64,000 bases of DNA from UBA1413 sp964650525 (GCA_964650525.1 CAZYUA010000012.1:46118-110117); one strand, 5' to 3'; numbered from the stretch's first letter, positions 9,410-19,462 are shown. Notes: a model not told the origin generated them from the letters alone. Numbers and translations: made by a program.

Positions 9410-10033
9410 ATGGAAGTCTCCTTAAACAGTGATTCCGGCAACTATCGGAAGATAGAGAAGTACAATCCGGAGAAATTAGCAGAACTGGAGTTTCATTATG
9501 GGAAGATCCTGGAGTTGGTGGGAGAAGACATCAGCCGCGAAGGACTGATTAAAACACCTCACCGGGTTGCCAAGGCTATGCAGTTTTTGTTGCAGGGTTA
9601 CGAAATGAATCCGGTAGAAATCCTGCAGTCCGCCATGTTCCGCGAAGAGTACCGTCAAATGGTCATTGTCAAGGATATCGAGATCTATTCGATGTGCGAG
9701 CATCATTTACTGCCGTTTATTGGTAAAGCGCATGTGGCTTACATCCCGAACGGGTATATTACGGGTTTAAGCAAAATAGCCAGAGTTGTGGATGTTTTTG
9801 CCCGCAGGCTGCAGGTTCAGGAAAGACTTACCTCACAGATTAAAGATTGTATCCAGAGTACCCTGAAACCCCTTGGGGTTGCCGTGGTGATTGAAGCACA
9901 CCACCTGTGTATGCAGATGCGCGGTATTCAGAAACAACATTCCATTACCACCACTTCCGATTTTACCGGTGCTTTTGAACGAGTGGCCACGAGGGAGGAG
10001 TTTATCAAACTGATCGGGTCCAAATTATCCTGA
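9410..10033 (+). CDS. folE: GTP cyclohydrolase I
   Basis: Homodecameric zinc enzyme making 7,8-dihydroneopterin triphosphate from GTP, the entry to folate and queuosine-type pterin pathways, EC 3.5.4.16. Zinc and active-site residues are in SMCEHHLLPFIGKAHVAY and in HLCMQMRGIQKQHS (Cys and His ligands). GLSKIARVVDVFARRLQ and QERLT are also conserved. 207 residues. The N-terminal 20 residues are a variable lead-in. It is divergent from mqnB (95 bp apart) and convergent with the lactonase-type gene. Confidence 0.97.
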   Translation: MEVSLNSDSGNYRKIEKYNPEKLAELEFHYGKILELVGEDISREGLIKTPHRVAKAMQFLLQGYEMNPVEILQSAMFREEYRQMVIVKDIEIYSMCEHHLLPFIGKAHVAYIPNGYITGLSKIARVVDVFARRLQVQERLTSQIKDCIQSTLKPLGVAVVIEAHHLCMQMRGIQKQHSITTTSDFTGAFERVATREEFIKLIGSKLS

Positions 10034-10073
10034 TCCTTTCCTTCCCGATCTTGCAGGATACCGGACATTGCGA

Positions 10074-11186
10074 TCACAGGAACTCCAGGCAAACAGGAGC
10101 CGGTAGGTGGAGTTGATGACCGGTAAATTCAGGAATCCCATTGTTCAGCCGGAAGACAATAATATTATGGCTCCTTTGATTGGCCACAAGCATGAATTGT
10201 CCTGACGGATCGATTGTAAAATTTCTGGGCCAATCTCCTTCTGTGGATACATGCGTCCGGAATGTCAGTTTCCCATCCGGAGCACACTGGAAAACTGCAA
10301 TGGAATTGTGCCCCCTGTTGGAGACATAAATCATATCTTTTCCTGGAGAGAGGTGGATGTCTGCGCAATAGCTTTTCTCGGAGAACCCTTCCGGAAGAGT
10401 TGAGAGGGTTTGGATTTCTTTAACGGCACCCTGGTTCCTTTCAAATACGGTTACTGTGGAGTTTAATTCGTTTGCGACGTAAATAAACCGGTAGTCGTCC
10501 GAGAATTCAAAATGGCGGGGTCCAGAGCCCGGGGGCAAAACGGCATAGCTGGCAGTATCGGGTAACAGCCGGCCATTGATCTTGTCGATCTGGTAGGCAT
10601 AAAGTCGGTCGCTCCCCAGGTCTGCAGCCCACAACCGGTTTTCGGATGCTGCAAACCTGATAGAGTGGGCAAATGAACGTGACTGACGTGATTTCACAGG
10701 TCCGGAACCTTCGTGTTGCACCACAGAGAGCGCCGGTAAAAGCGCCCCCTCTTTTCCCCTCTCAAACAATACCACAGAACCTCCCCCGTAATTGGCAACT
10801 GCAACCAACTGGCCATCTTGTGAAACGTCGATATAACATGGATCTGCACCACAGGAACTCTGTTTCCCCAGAAATTCAAGGCGGCCTTTACCCAGAATAC
10901 GATAGGTTGAAACAAAGCCTCCATCCGGATCGACAGAATGGGGGGCCCTACCAGCAACATACAAGAGCTTTTTGTCCGGGGAAATACGCAAGAAGCCCGG
11001 ATTGTCTATCCCCTTGTAAACATCCAAAAGCAAAAGGTTGCCGGTATTCTTTTCCATTGCACAGATATAGACGCCTTCAGCGCCCTCTGAGGTAAAAGTC
11101 CCCACGTAAAACAGCTCCCTACCCGGTGTTTGTGCTTCGCAAAGAAACAGGCTTAACAACAGCAACGGTAACAGCAATCTTTTCAT
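10074..11186 (-). CDS. Exported lactonase-family beta-propeller protein (Pgl/YbhE type)
   Basis: A 370-residue protein of the seven-bladed beta-propeller lactonase family (6-phosphogluconolactonase YbhE type). Blade features include FYVGTFTSEGAEGVYI, NPGFLRISPDKKLLYV, VAVANYGGGSVVLF, GSGPRHFEFSDDYRFIYVANELNSTVTVF and WPRNFTIDPSGQFMLVAN. The ATG at 11186 gives a clean signal peptide (MKRLLLPLLLLSLF), so the protein is exported, which argues against a role in the cytosolic pentose phosphate pathway; many exported members have unknown substrates. A longer start at 11255 would bury the signal peptide. Confidence 0.82.
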   Translation of the reverse strand: MKRLLLPLLLLSLFLCEAQTPGRELFYVGTFTSEGAEGVYICAMEKNTGNLLLLDVYKGIDNPGFLRISPDKKLLYVAGRAPHSVDPDGGFVSTYRILGKGRLEFLGKQSSCGADPCYIDVSQDGQLVAVANYGGGSVVLFERGKEGALLPALSVVQHEGSGPVKSRQSRSFAHSIRFAASENRLWAADLGSDRLYAYQIDKINGRLLPDTASYAVLPPGSGPRHFEFSDDYRFIYVANELNSTVTVFERNQGAVKEIQTLSTLPEGFSEKSYCADIHLSPGKDMIYVSNRGHNSIAVFQCAPDGKLTFRTHVSTEGDWPRNFTIDPSGQFMLVANQRSHNIIVFRLNNGIPEFTGHQLHLPAPVCLEFL

Positions 11187-11414
11187 GGCTTCAACATCAG
11201 TAAAAATTCTATTCTTTCCATCGCAAAATAGCGAATTCGTTCGAAAAACCGACAATTTGCAGAGGGTTTGTGCATTTCAATAAAAAGATGCAATTTTATC
11301 GTTTGGAAGCTTAAGTCTTCTTTATGATTTCATCAAGTGGTATAATGGAGAAGATTTGATCATTACAGGTAAAACAGTTAAGTAAATTTATTTCAACATA
11401 ATAATGAACATAAA

Positions 11415-11651
11415 ATGACAAAACCTGAAGTCTTTGATAAAAAACCGGCAAAGGTCACCCTTCAGCCGGGGAGTTATTATTGGTGTGCATGTGGTCGCAG
11501 CGGTAAACAGCCATTTTGTGACGCCAGCCACCGGGGAACGGGAATCACTCCCCTTGCTTTTACCATCGAAGAAGAAAAGGATGTCTGGCTGTGCAATTGT
11601 AAGCATTCATCCAACAAGCCTTACTGCGATGGTACTCATCGCACCTTGTAA
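11415..11651 (+). CDS. Tandem CDGSH iron-sulfur protein
   Basis: A 78-residue protein with two CDGSH-type [2Fe-2S] binding motifs: CACGRSGKQPFCDASH at about residues 24-39 and CNCKHSSNKPYCDGTH at about 60-75. Each supplies three Cys and one His. Soluble, no signal peptide. The family is linked to redox sensing and Fe-S handling, with no fixed reaction. It is convergent with a flavin/rubredoxin redox protein 18 bp away; the pairing of two electron-transfer proteins is suggestive but they are on opposite strands. Confidence 0.9.
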   Translation: MTKPEVFDKKPAKVTLQPGSYYWCACGRSGKQPFCDASHRGTGITPLAFTIEEEKDVWLCNCKHSSNKPYCDGTHRTL

Positions 11652-11669
11652 ACCTGATTTTTCCAACAA

Positions 11670-12407
11670 TCAGTCCATCGGTCTGAAATAGTCTTTCCCG
11701 GCATTGCAGACAGGACAGCGGTAACTGTCGGGAAGATCAGTGAAGGAGGTATCCGGGGGTATTCCGGCAGATTGGTCGCCATCATCAGGTCTGTATACAT
11801 AGCCACAAATGTCGCAGATATAGGTTACCTTACTCTCGGGATCGTTTGCCGGCAGGGCTTCAGAAGTGGATATCCCGGATGGTCCGGAAGGTACCGGTTC
11901 GGGATTTTTAACATAGGTGGGAGCATTAGGAGGCGAGGCGGCTTTGAAGTGCTCACGGTACCAAGCATAGGTCAAAGGCTCGCTATCCGAAAGGGTTCCG
12001 CAGTCTTCGACCTCGCCGGTGATCAGAATATGGGTTCCCACGTCCAGGGTATCTTTTACGCGGCAATCGAGCCAGGCTGTTGATGAATCGACGACAACAG
12101 GTGCCCCTGTGGTTTTCACTTCCGTCTTAACCTTTGTGAATTTATCAGCATCGGAACTGGAAAAATAACCAAACTCTCCGATCAGTGTCGCTGCGGTATT
12201 TTTTTCCAGCACAGATACGGAAAACACCCCGCTTTCGAGGATGAAACGGAGAGTAGAGTTGTTTTTATGACAGCTTATCGCCACCAACGGAGGAGTAGAT
12301 GAGATTTGGAAAACCGTGTTAGCGATGTATCCCGCTTTTTCCTCTCCCAATGCCGAAGCCACAATGTAGACACCATAGGAAAGCTTGTTCAAGGCTCTTT
12401 TATCCAT
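11670..12407 (-). CDS. Flavin reductase-like domain fused to rubredoxin (Hrb type)
   Basis: A 245-residue fusion. Residues 1-155 form an FMN-binding split barrel (ALNKLSYGVYIVAS, NTVFQISSTPPLVAISCHKNN, SGVFSVSVLEKN). A Pro/Ser-rich linker of about 35 residues leads to a C-terminal rubredoxin with both CxxCG-type knuckles, YICDICGYVY and YRCPVCNAG. High-molecular-weight rubredoxins of this build pass electrons from NAD(P)H to flavodiiron proteins that reduce O2 or NO in anaerobes. No flavodiiron gene is visible in the window. Cytosolic; single gene. Confidence 0.88.
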   Translation of the reverse strand: MDKRALNKLSYGVYIVASALGEEKAGYIANTVFQISSTPPLVAISCHKNNSTLRFILESGVFSVSVLEKNTAATLIGEFGYFSSSDADKFTKVKTEVKTTGAPVVVDSSTAWLDCRVKDTLDVGTHILITGEVEDCGTLSDSEPLTYAWYREHFKAASPPNAPTYVKNPEPVPSGPSGISTSEALPANDPESKVTYICDICGYVYRPDDGDQSAGIPPDTSFTDLPDSYRCPVCNAGKDYFRPMD

Positions 12408-12564
12408 CGTTCATTTTTACCCGAAAGTAAAAAAATTCCACATCGAAGGCCATGGAAAAGGAATATATTATACTTTCAACCATAAGCCTGATGCTTACGG
12501 GTGTTGTTTCCTTTAAGGATCTAATTGGTACCATAAAATACAAAATACTGTATTACATAAAGTT

Positions 12565-13572
12565 ATGAATAAACATTTATTAAAAATCCACACAAGATTC
12601 CTGTTTATTGTCCTGGTTTCAGGACTTATGGTACTCACAGGGCAGCGTGTACAAGGGCAGAAAACGTGGGGTCTTGCCCTTCACGGAGGGGCAGGAGTAA
12701 TGAACAGGGAGAATTACCCGGCTGAGAGACAACAAGAATACCTATATCATCTGGAAAAAGCCCTGATGCTGGGGGATTCTGTTCTGCGTAACGGCGGAAC
12801 ATCTGTCGAAGCGGTTCTTATAACAGTCAGCTACCTGGAATTATGTCCTCTTTTTAATGCCGGCAAAGGAGCGGTTTATACCTGGCAGGGCAGGAATGAA
12901 CTGGATGCCTCGATCATGGAGGGGAAGACCCTTCAGGCAGGCGCCGTAGCTGGCTCCACCAGGGTAAAGCACCCCATTCTGGCAGCACATGCTGTCATGG
13001 TCCAATCTCCCCATGTATTGCTCAGCGGGAAAGGAGTGACCCAGTTTGCCCGCCTCTGCGGCTTGGAGATTGTTCCAAACCGCTATTTCCACACGCGGGA
13101 AAGACATGAAGCATTGGTAAAGATGAAAAAGCAATCCAAGGGCAAAGCGGCGGGTACTACAACCGGTACCGTGGGGTGTGTCGCCCTGGACCAGTTTGGT
13201 AACCTGTGTGCCGGAACCTCCACCGGCGGGATGACCGGTAAACGGTATGGACGCATCGGGGATACTCCCCTCATTGGAGCAGGCACTTTTGCCGATAACA
13301 GGACCTGCGCCGTCTCCTGCACCGGCCATGGAGAATACTTTATCCGGTTGGGAACAGCCAGGGATATCGCCGCACAAATGGAGTACCTCGGAATTGGACT
13401 GGCAGAGGCAGCAGCCACCGCGGTGAAAAAACTTACAGCAGCAGGAGGCACCGGCGGATTAATCGCTATTGACAACCGGGGAACGATCACTCTTCCCTTC
13501 AACACTCCAGGTATGTTCCGAGGGTTCATCAAATCAACGGGAGAAAAAGAAATTGCTATTTTTGAACCCTGA
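12565..13572 (+). CDS. Isoaspartyl peptidase/L-asparaginase (Ntn hydrolase), exported
   Basis: 335-residue precursor of the plant-type asparaginase family. It self-cleaves to expose an N-terminal Thr nucleophile, here Thr202 in GTVGCVALDQFGNLCAGTST; the conserved GGMTGKRYGRIGDTPLIGAGTFADN region binds substrate. LALHGGAGVMN near residue 38 is the other family mark. A signal peptide (about residues 1-31, ending RVQGQ) indicates export. Expected activity is removal of beta-aspartyl residues from isoaspartyl peptides and perhaps asparagine hydrolysis. Monocistronic; about 150 bp of non-coding DNA on both sides. Confidence 0.9.
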   Translation: MNKHLLKIHTRFLFIVLVSGLMVLTGQRVQGQKTWGLALHGGAGVMNRENYPAERQQEYLYHLEKALMLGDSVLRNGGTSVEAVLITVSYLELCPLFNAGKGAVYTWQGRNELDASIMEGKTLQAGAVAGSTRVKHPILAAHAVMVQSPHVLLSGKGVTQFARLCGLEIVPNRYFHTRERHEALVKMKKQSKGKAAGTTTGTVGCVALDQFGNLCAGTSTGGMTGKRYGRIGDTPLIGAGTFADNRTCAVSCTGHGEYFIRLGTARDIAAQMEYLGIGLAEAAATAVKKLTAAGGTGGLIAIDNRGTITLPFNTPGMFRGFIKSTGEKEIAIFEP

Positions 13573-13728
13573 TTGAAAAATGACTCATGAAACGAGCATG
13601 GCGAACTGTCACAACAAAAGGAGATGTAAATAATCTCCCATGCGAGTTCCATACTGAGCAGTTTGTTCCTGAAAAGAGCGAGTTTATGTAACGCAGTGAA
13701 ATATAACTGTTAAGACCAATATTTACGT

Positions 13729-15792
13729 ATGAAATTTTTATACCCCGGATTTCTGTTCGCCCTTTTCGCCATCCTTATACCTATTTTGATACATTTGTTC
13801 AGCTTCAGGAGGTTTAAAACCGTATATTTCAGCAATGTGGACTATCTGCTCCAAATCAAAAATGAAGCGGAGAAGAAATCAAGGCTTAAGAACCTGCTGA
13901 TCCTGATAGCCAGGATCCTGGCCATAACAGCGATGGTTTTCGGATTTTCCCAGCCATTTATTCCTTCACGCAGCCAGGCACGCTTCCAACCCGATCCGGT
14001 CGTAGGGGTATATATTGATAATTCATTCAGTATGAATGCGTTGTCACCAAAAGGACAATTGCTTGAAGTTGCCCGGAATAAGGCATTGGAGATTTCTGAT
14101 GCCTATCCTCCCGGAACCCGTTTCCGGATTATCACCAACGATCTGCTTGCACAGCACCAGCATATCTTCAACAAAGAACAATTCCTTCAGCAGGTCAGTG
14201 AAATAAAGATTTCCTCCAGAACACTTCCCCTCTCTGTCGTCCACAACCGGATGGCAACAGGACTAAGGGAAGGAGAATCATTCCCGAATACCACCCTATA
14301 TTTCCTGAGCGATTTCCAATCGGGCATATGTGACTTTCAAAATTTCAGGACCGACAGTAACCTGGTGAGTTTTCTGATGCCGTTGACGGGAGGAATTACG
14401 AAGAACCTCACTATTGATTCCTGCTGGATGGAACTTCCTGCCCACAAAATCGACCAGGAAGAGATTGTTAAGGTACGGATCAGCAATTATTCAGACCAGT
14501 CTTACCAGAATCTTCCGCTGAAGTTTTACCTGGACGACAGTCTGAAAGCATTGGCCAATTTTAACATTGAAGCAGGAGCCTCTGAAACGGTTGAACTGAA
14601 CTATCTGAACCTCAAGGGTGGATTCCACACCGGGCATGCAGAAATAAGCGATTACCCTTTTACCCATGACAATACCTATTACCTGAGTTATAAAGTCCGG
14701 CAGTACCTGAAAGTCCTGGCGATATCAGGTACCCGCCATAGCGGGGGGAGCGGGCTTCCATACCTGCGGGCTATGTTCAGAGATGACCGCTTTATTCAGT
14801 TTGAAGAATCACTGGCTGAGAATCTTCAGATTAGCAAAATCAGCGATTTTAACACCATTTTGCTGGTTAATCTTCGTGAATTGGGTTCCGGACTGGTGAA
14901 TGAGCTGATGAAAGCTGCCAGCAACGGAGCAACGGTTGTTTTCTTCCCCGAGCTGGACGGGAAGACCGACAGTTATAACCATTTCCTGTTGCAAATGAAG
15001 GCTAACCGGATTGTAAGATCAGACACCGCAGCCAAACAGCTGGCAGGCATCGAATGGGAACACCCTGTGTTTGACAATGTATTCAAGAATAAAGCTGTTA
15101 ATCCTGCGTTTCCAACCATATACGGAAGTACCATCTTTCTGGAAGAGACGAGGATACCGGAAGTCCGGTTGCTATGGTTCAGGGATAATACGAAAGCGGC
15201 ATCAATTCAACAGACAGGTAAAGGAAATCTGGTGGTATTCAGTTTCCCTCTCTCACCCAGGAATGATGATTTTGCTAATGATATGCTGTTTGTTCCGGTG
15301 CTTTATGGTGTGGTGATCAATTGTCTGGAACTACAAAAAGTTGCCTATACCATTGGCAGGGAACCATCGGCTTATTTGGGGAGGCAGGTGATGCCCGATT
15401 TAACACGGCTTCTGGTCAGAAGGGAAGGTTCCGGTCAGGAGTTTATTCCGGAAGTGGTGGTTTCAGAAGAAAACCAGGTCAGGATCACCTTTACAGGACA
15501 TTTCGATGTTGCCGGCCACTACAAAGTGTTTTATCAGGACAGTATTGCGGGTATCCTTTCCATGAATTATGACCGTGAGGAATCACAACTGGGAGGGTTG
15601 TCAGCGGAGGAAATCCGAGTATCGGCCGGGAATAATAACCTGGTGAACTGCCACGTGATTGAAAATCCAGAAGTCAGTTTCAGTGAAACATTATCGGGAG
15701 TACAAACAGGCAAGAGACTGTGGAAATGGTTTTTGGGATTTGCACTTATGTTTCTTTTAGCGGAAGCAATCCTAGTGAGATTCTGGAAGTAA
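13729..15792 (+). CDS. BatA-domain/vWA-like membrane protein
   Basis: A 687-residue protein. The first 80 residues form the BatA N-terminal double-helix domain (MKFLYPGFLFALFAILIPILI ... LIARILAITAMVFGFSQPF). A vWA-like domain follows, with VGVYIDNSFSMNA carrying a DxSxS metal-site motif, then a long beta-rich extracytoplasmic part and a final helix at about 666-682. Such proteins occur in Bacteroidota with MoxR/Bat clusters, where they are tied to envelope or oxygen tolerance functions; no MoxR or other Bat gene lies next to it here. Function is by family only. Confidence 0.8.
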   Translation: MKFLYPGFLFALFAILIPILIHLFSFRRFKTVYFSNVDYLLQIKNEAEKKSRLKNLLILIARILAITAMVFGFSQPFIPSRSQARFQPDPVVGVYIDNSFSMNALSPKGQLLEVARNKALEISDAYPPGTRFRIITNDLLAQHQHIFNKEQFLQQVSEIKISSRTLPLSVVHNRMATGLREGESFPNTTLYFLSDFQSGICDFQNFRTDSNLVSFLMPLTGGITKNLTIDSCWMELPAHKIDQEEIVKVRISNYSDQSYQNLPLKFYLDDSLKALANFNIEAGASETVELNYLNLKGGFHTGHAEISDYPFTHDNTYYLSYKVRQYLKVLAISGTRHSGGSGLPYLRAMFRDDRFIQFEESLAENLQISKISDFNTILLVNLRELGSGLVNELMKAASNGATVVFFPELDGKTDSYNHFLLQMKANRIVRSDTAAKQLAGIEWEHPVFDNVFKNKAVNPAFPTIYGSTIFLEETRIPEVRLLWFRDNTKAASIQQTGKGNLVVFSFPLSPRNDDFANDMLFVPVLYGVVINCLELQKVAYTIGREPSAYLGRQVMPDLTRLLVRREGSGQEFIPEVVVSEENQVRITFTGHFDVAGHYKVFYQDSIAGILSMNYDREESQLGGLSAEEIRVSAGNNNLVNCHVIENPEVSFSETLSGVQTGKRLWKWFLGFALMFLLAEAILVRFWK

Positions 15793-15869
15793 TCGGGCAA
15801 TGCCGCATGGACAATTCCGGTTATTCCCGGTACCTGGCTTCAGGTCTATGCCGTTGTATCAGGAGCGAA

Positions 15870-15877
15870 TATTTTTG
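15870..15877 (+). promoter_or_regulatory. -7 promoter element before rocD
   Basis: TATTTTTG fits TAnnTTTG, 38 bp upstream of the rocD start. A TTG at 15854-15856 is only 13 bp upstream, too close for the -33 box. Confidence 0.4.
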
Positions 15878-15915
15878 TACTTTTACCCAAAATAACCATA
15901 CAAAAACAGGAGATC

Positions 15916-17133
15916 ATGAGGGAATCTAAAGACTTTATCGAGAGGGAAGAGCGGTTTGGGGCTCATAATTATCATCCGTTGCCGGTGGTGCTTCAACGAG
16001 GGAAAGGGGTGTTCGTCTGGGACGTTGAGGGGCGGCGGTATTATGATTTTCTGGCAGCATATTCAGCTGTAAACCAGGGCCATTGTCATCCCGACATTGT
16101 GAAGGCACTGGTTGATCAGGCAGGAACATTAACCCTTACTTCCAGGGCTTTTTATAACAATCTGCTGGGAGCATGGGAAGAATATATGACCCGGTTAATG
16201 GGGTACGACCGGATGCTGCCGATGAATTCGGGAGCAGAGGCAGATGAAACAGCACTTAAATTATGCCGGAAATGGGCATACAAGGTCAAGGGGATACCAC
16301 CCGGAGAAGCCAAAATAGCAGTGTGCAACGGCAATTTTCATGGCCGTACGATTACCATTATTTCGATGTCGTCTGATCCGGATGCATACAACGACTACGG
16401 GCCTTACACACCCGGGTTTGTGAAAATCCCGTTTAATGATCCGGAGGCTTTGGAAAAGGTTTTTCAGGACAGACATGTGGCAGGATTCCTGGTGGAACCG
16501 ATTCAGGCTGAAGCCGGGGTTTTTGTTCCTGATGAGGGGTATTTATCGAAGGCCGCTTCGCTCTGCAAAAAGTACAACGTACTGTTCATTGCCGATGAAG
16601 TCCAGACAGGTTTAGGAAGAACAGGAAAAATGCTTGCCTGCGATCACGAAAAGGTGAGGCCTGACATTCTGATTCTTGGTAAAGCCTTATCAGGTGGGAC
16701 AATTCCGGTTTCATGCGTACTTGCCGATGATGAAATTATGCTGACCATTAAGCCGGGGGAACATGGCAGCACCTATGGGGGCAATCCGCTGGCAGCCGCA
16801 GTGGCCATGGCTGCCATGGAGGTTATCCGGAAGGAAAAACTCTGCGAAAATGCTGAACGGCTGGGGAAAGTTTTCCGGAAGGAAATGGCATCCATTCAAT
16901 CAGGGATGATTGAAGCCGTCAGAGGGAAGGGGTTACTGAACGCCATCGCCATCAAACCCGGATTTTCAAAATCAGCCTGGGATGTATGCCTGAAAATGAA
17001 AGAAAATGGTATCCTCGCCAAACCTACCCACGAACACATCATCCGGTTTACTCCCCCGCTGGTAATCAGTGATTCAGAGATGGAAGATGCAATTATCAGA
17101 ATTAAAAAGACGTTTTCTGCTATGGCAGGTTAG
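15916..17133 (+). CDS. rocD: Ornithine--oxo-acid aminotransferase
   Basis: PLP-dependent class III aminotransferase converting ornithine and a 2-oxo acid to glutamate semialdehyde and an amino acid, EC 2.6.1.13. Typical features: GAHNYHPLPVVLQRGKGVFVWDVEG, MNSGAEADETALKLCRKW, the PLP-lysine segment DILILGKALSGG, and HGSTYGGNPLAAAVA. 405 residues, normal. AGGAG lies 3 nt before the ATG at 15916, one of the few good Shine-Dalgarno sites in the window. The last 14 bp overlap the convergent LysM gene. Confidence 0.94.
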   Translation: MRESKDFIEREERFGAHNYHPLPVVLQRGKGVFVWDVEGRRYYDFLAAYSAVNQGHCHPDIVKALVDQAGTLTLTSRAFYNNLLGAWEEYMTRLMGYDRMLPMNSGAEADETALKLCRKWAYKVKGIPPGEAKIAVCNGNFHGRTITIISMSSDPDAYNDYGPYTPGFVKIPFNDPEALEKVFQDRHVAGFLVEPIQAEAGVFVPDEGYLSKAASLCKKYNVLFIADEVQTGLGRTGKMLACDHEKVRPDILILGKALSGGTIPVSCVLADDEIMLTIKPGEHGSTYGGNPLAAAVAMAAMEVIRKEKLCENAERLGKVFRKEMASIQSGMIEAVRGKGLLNAIAIKPGFSKSAWDVCLKMKENGILAKPTHEHIIRFTPPLVISDSEMEDAIIRIKKTFSAMAG

Positions 17134-19462
17134 TCAGGCTTTTTTTACGGATAATCTGATAATCCCTGGTATATAAAACCACACTGAGCCCCTCATTGCT
17201 AAAGCCTCCCGAGGCAGTCTGCTGAAAGTAGTACTTACCCTGTACAAGCTGCTCCGAAAAGTGGGGTAAACAGTTCCGGAAATCCTTCCCATAGGTATCC
17301 AGGGCTTTGATGAAGTAAAAGGCAACATCATAACCCTGCATACTGAACTGATTGGGCTCAGCCCTGAAATAATGCCTGAATTTTTCATCAAAAGCGCGGG
17401 TTAGAGCAAGCGAGTAATCAGGCCAGAAAGGAGTAAGGTATTCCAACTGACCCTGATGGTAATAATCGGGATCAATACTTTCAAACTGCGGAAAACGGTT
17501 ATTGCCCACCAGGGTAAGGTCGTAGGTATCTGCCAGTGCCTTAATATTAGAGACGACTACACTTACATCGGCTTCGTTGGTGGAGGGAATCAAAATGACA
17601 TTCTTTCTGTCTTTCACCATCATCTCTTTTAAGGAAACATATCCTTCCTTTCTGAAATTGCATATCCGGACCTGAGAATGATTATCCGGACTGTTTGTCA
17701 GTTCTTCCTTCAACTGGCTGAAAGCCGACTCTGCCTGGGAATCCGAATTACCTGTCTGAATTACCAATAGGTTGCAATTGTTAAAAGAGGAAGCAACATA
17801 GAGTGCTGTTCTTCGTGCGATATATTCTCTTGAAGGGTTAACCTGGACAAAATAGGGATTGACGCTGGTTAGTTCCTCTGAAGCAGAAAGGGGCGAAATC
17901 ACAGGAATTTTATTTTTAAGGCAGAAATCAGAAATCTCCTTTTGTTCTGAAGGAAAAACCGGTCCGATGATCAATCGGGCGTCGTTGAGATTCCCGGAGG
18001 CGACCAGGTTCCTGATCCTGGAAGGTTTTTGTTCCGTATCGTATATTTTCAGGTTTATCCTGATTCCCATTTGTTGCAGAGAGTCAACAGCCAGCAGGAC
18101 ACCTTCGTAGAAGTGGATAAAATTTTCACTGTTGCCATGAAATTGAACTTTTTCAGAGGATGAAGACAAGGTGCCTGATATGCCAGATTCTGATTCAGAG
18201 TCTTTACCTTCAGATCGGGAGATCTTATTGAGATTAAGGTTTTCATTTATCATAACCGGCAATAACAAGACCACAGTCAGAGGTTTCCCCTGGTTGTCAA
18301 AATCAGAAATTTCAGAACAGTCGCGAACCACCCGATCATCAGGAATTTGCTCGGACCTGTCGCTCTTCCCGGGAATTGAATCAGGCGGTGGGGGCAGGAT
18401 CCAGGCAGTTTCCGGTTTGTAAACCTTAATCGTATCTCCCACCCTGGGCGAACGCTTCTCAAGATAGGGGTTGCTCCGGACCATTTCTGTCATGGGGGTT
18501 TTGTACCTTTGAGATATACCGTACAGTGTTTCTCCGCCTTTTACGATATGAAGGACAGGACCTTCTTGAGGATTCATTTCGGGGACTGCCGGTTTTTCAA
18601 TTTTGGGAATCAGTAACCGGGCTCCGGCAGGCAGGTTCTTCGCAATCCCCGGATTCAGTTCAGCCAGCCGTTCCGGTGTTGTTCCATATTGTCTGGATAT
18701 AGAATACAGTGTTTCTCCGGCATGAACGGTGTGATAACCATCACTTTCAGTGGATTCCGGAGTTACAGGCCCGGCATTCGGATGCATGGGTATGGTTATT
18801 CTCATCCCGGACTTCAGATCATTTGCTCCGGGATTGGCCTCCAGTATCCATGCTATCGGTTTTCCGTATTTCCGCGAAATAGAATACAGCGTTTCACCGG
18901 GTTGAACCCAGTGGGTAACCACAGAATCGGAGCGGACAGGTTCTGTTCCTTCCTCTATCTCCGAATTTCCGGATAAGGTCCACTGCGGAATCAGAAGGAC
19001 CACTCCGCGTTTAAGTCTCGTTAACCCCGGATTTGCAGTAAAAATATTCTCCTGGGTAATTCCATACCTTCGTGAGATGGAGTACAGGGTCTCCTTTTTT
19101 CTGACTTCATGACGGATGTACCGCAAAGGTTTGTTGTGGTCAGGGAAAAGGGCAGAGATCTCTTTAAATTCCTGCGAAGAAATCTTCAAAATTTGTCCCG
19201 TTTTGAGAATCGAGGTCACCGTGGGGTTAGCATCCCTGATTTCCTGCAGGGGAACGTCAAATTTCTTGCTGATGGAGTAAAGTGTTTCTCCCGGTTTCAC
19301 TTCATAAAGGAGAAATTCACGACCATTTTCAATAATTTTTTTCCGGTCAGTGATTTCCTGGGACCAACCGTACCCAAGAGATGAAACCCACAAAACAAAT
19401 AACAACCGGTAACGCACAGCGAAAAGATTTATCAATTTCAGGGGCAAAAGTAATAATTCCAT
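17120..19462 (-). CDS. Five-LysM protein with C-terminal periplasmic-binding-protein-like domain
   Basis: 780 residues from the ATG at 19462, which gives a membrane-entry signal (LFAVRYRLLFVLWVSSLGYGWSQ region). Five LysM peptidoglycan-binding repeats follow, each with ETLYSIS or ETLYGIS (about residues 50-370). After a short linker, the C-terminal 370 residues resemble a type 1 periplasmic binding protein (VVLLLPVM, FYEGVLLAVDSLQQMG, LIIGPVFPSEQKEI, IPVISPLSAS). It probably tethers a binding or sensing domain to the wall. In related proteins of the phylum the domain is annotated as an ABC-transporter substrate-binding fold; no transporter genes are adjacent. Convergent with rocD, 14-bp overlap. 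Confidence 0.85.
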   Translation of the reverse strand: MELLLLPLKLINLFAVRYRLLFVLWVSSLGYGWSQEITDRKKIIENGREFLLYEVKPGETLYSISKKFDVPLQEIRDANPTVTSILKTGQILKISSQEFKEISALFPDHNKPLRYIRHEVRKKETLYSISRRYGITQENIFTANPGLTRLKRGVVLLIPQWTLSGNSEIEEGTEPVRSDSVVTHWVQPGETLYSISRKYGKPIAWILEANPGANDLKSGMRITIPMHPNAGPVTPESTESDGYHTVHAGETLYSISRQYGTTPERLAELNPGIAKNLPAGARLLIPKIEKPAVPEMNPQEGPVLHIVKGGETLYGISQRYKTPMTEMVRSNPYLEKRSPRVGDTIKVYKPETAWILPPPPDSIPGKSDRSEQIPDDRVVRDCSEISDFDNQGKPLTVVLLLPVMINENLNLNKISRSEGKDSESESGISGTLSSSSEKVQFHGNSENFIHFYEGVLLAVDSLQQMGIRINLKIYDTEQKPSRIRNLVASGNLNDARLIIGPVFPSEQKEISDFCLKNKIPVISPLSASEELTSVNPYFVQVNPSREYIARRTALYVASSFNNCNLLVIQTGNSDSQAESAFSQLKEELTNSPDNHSQVRICNFRKEGYVSLKEMMVKDRKNVILIPSTNEADVSVVVSNIKALADTYDLTLVGNNRFPQFESIDPDYYHQGQLEYLTPFWPDYSLALTRAFDEKFRHYFRAEPNQFSMQGYDVAFYFIKALDTYGKDFRNCLPHFSEQLVQGKYYFQQTASGGFSNEGLSVVLYTRDYQIIRKKSLTNLP

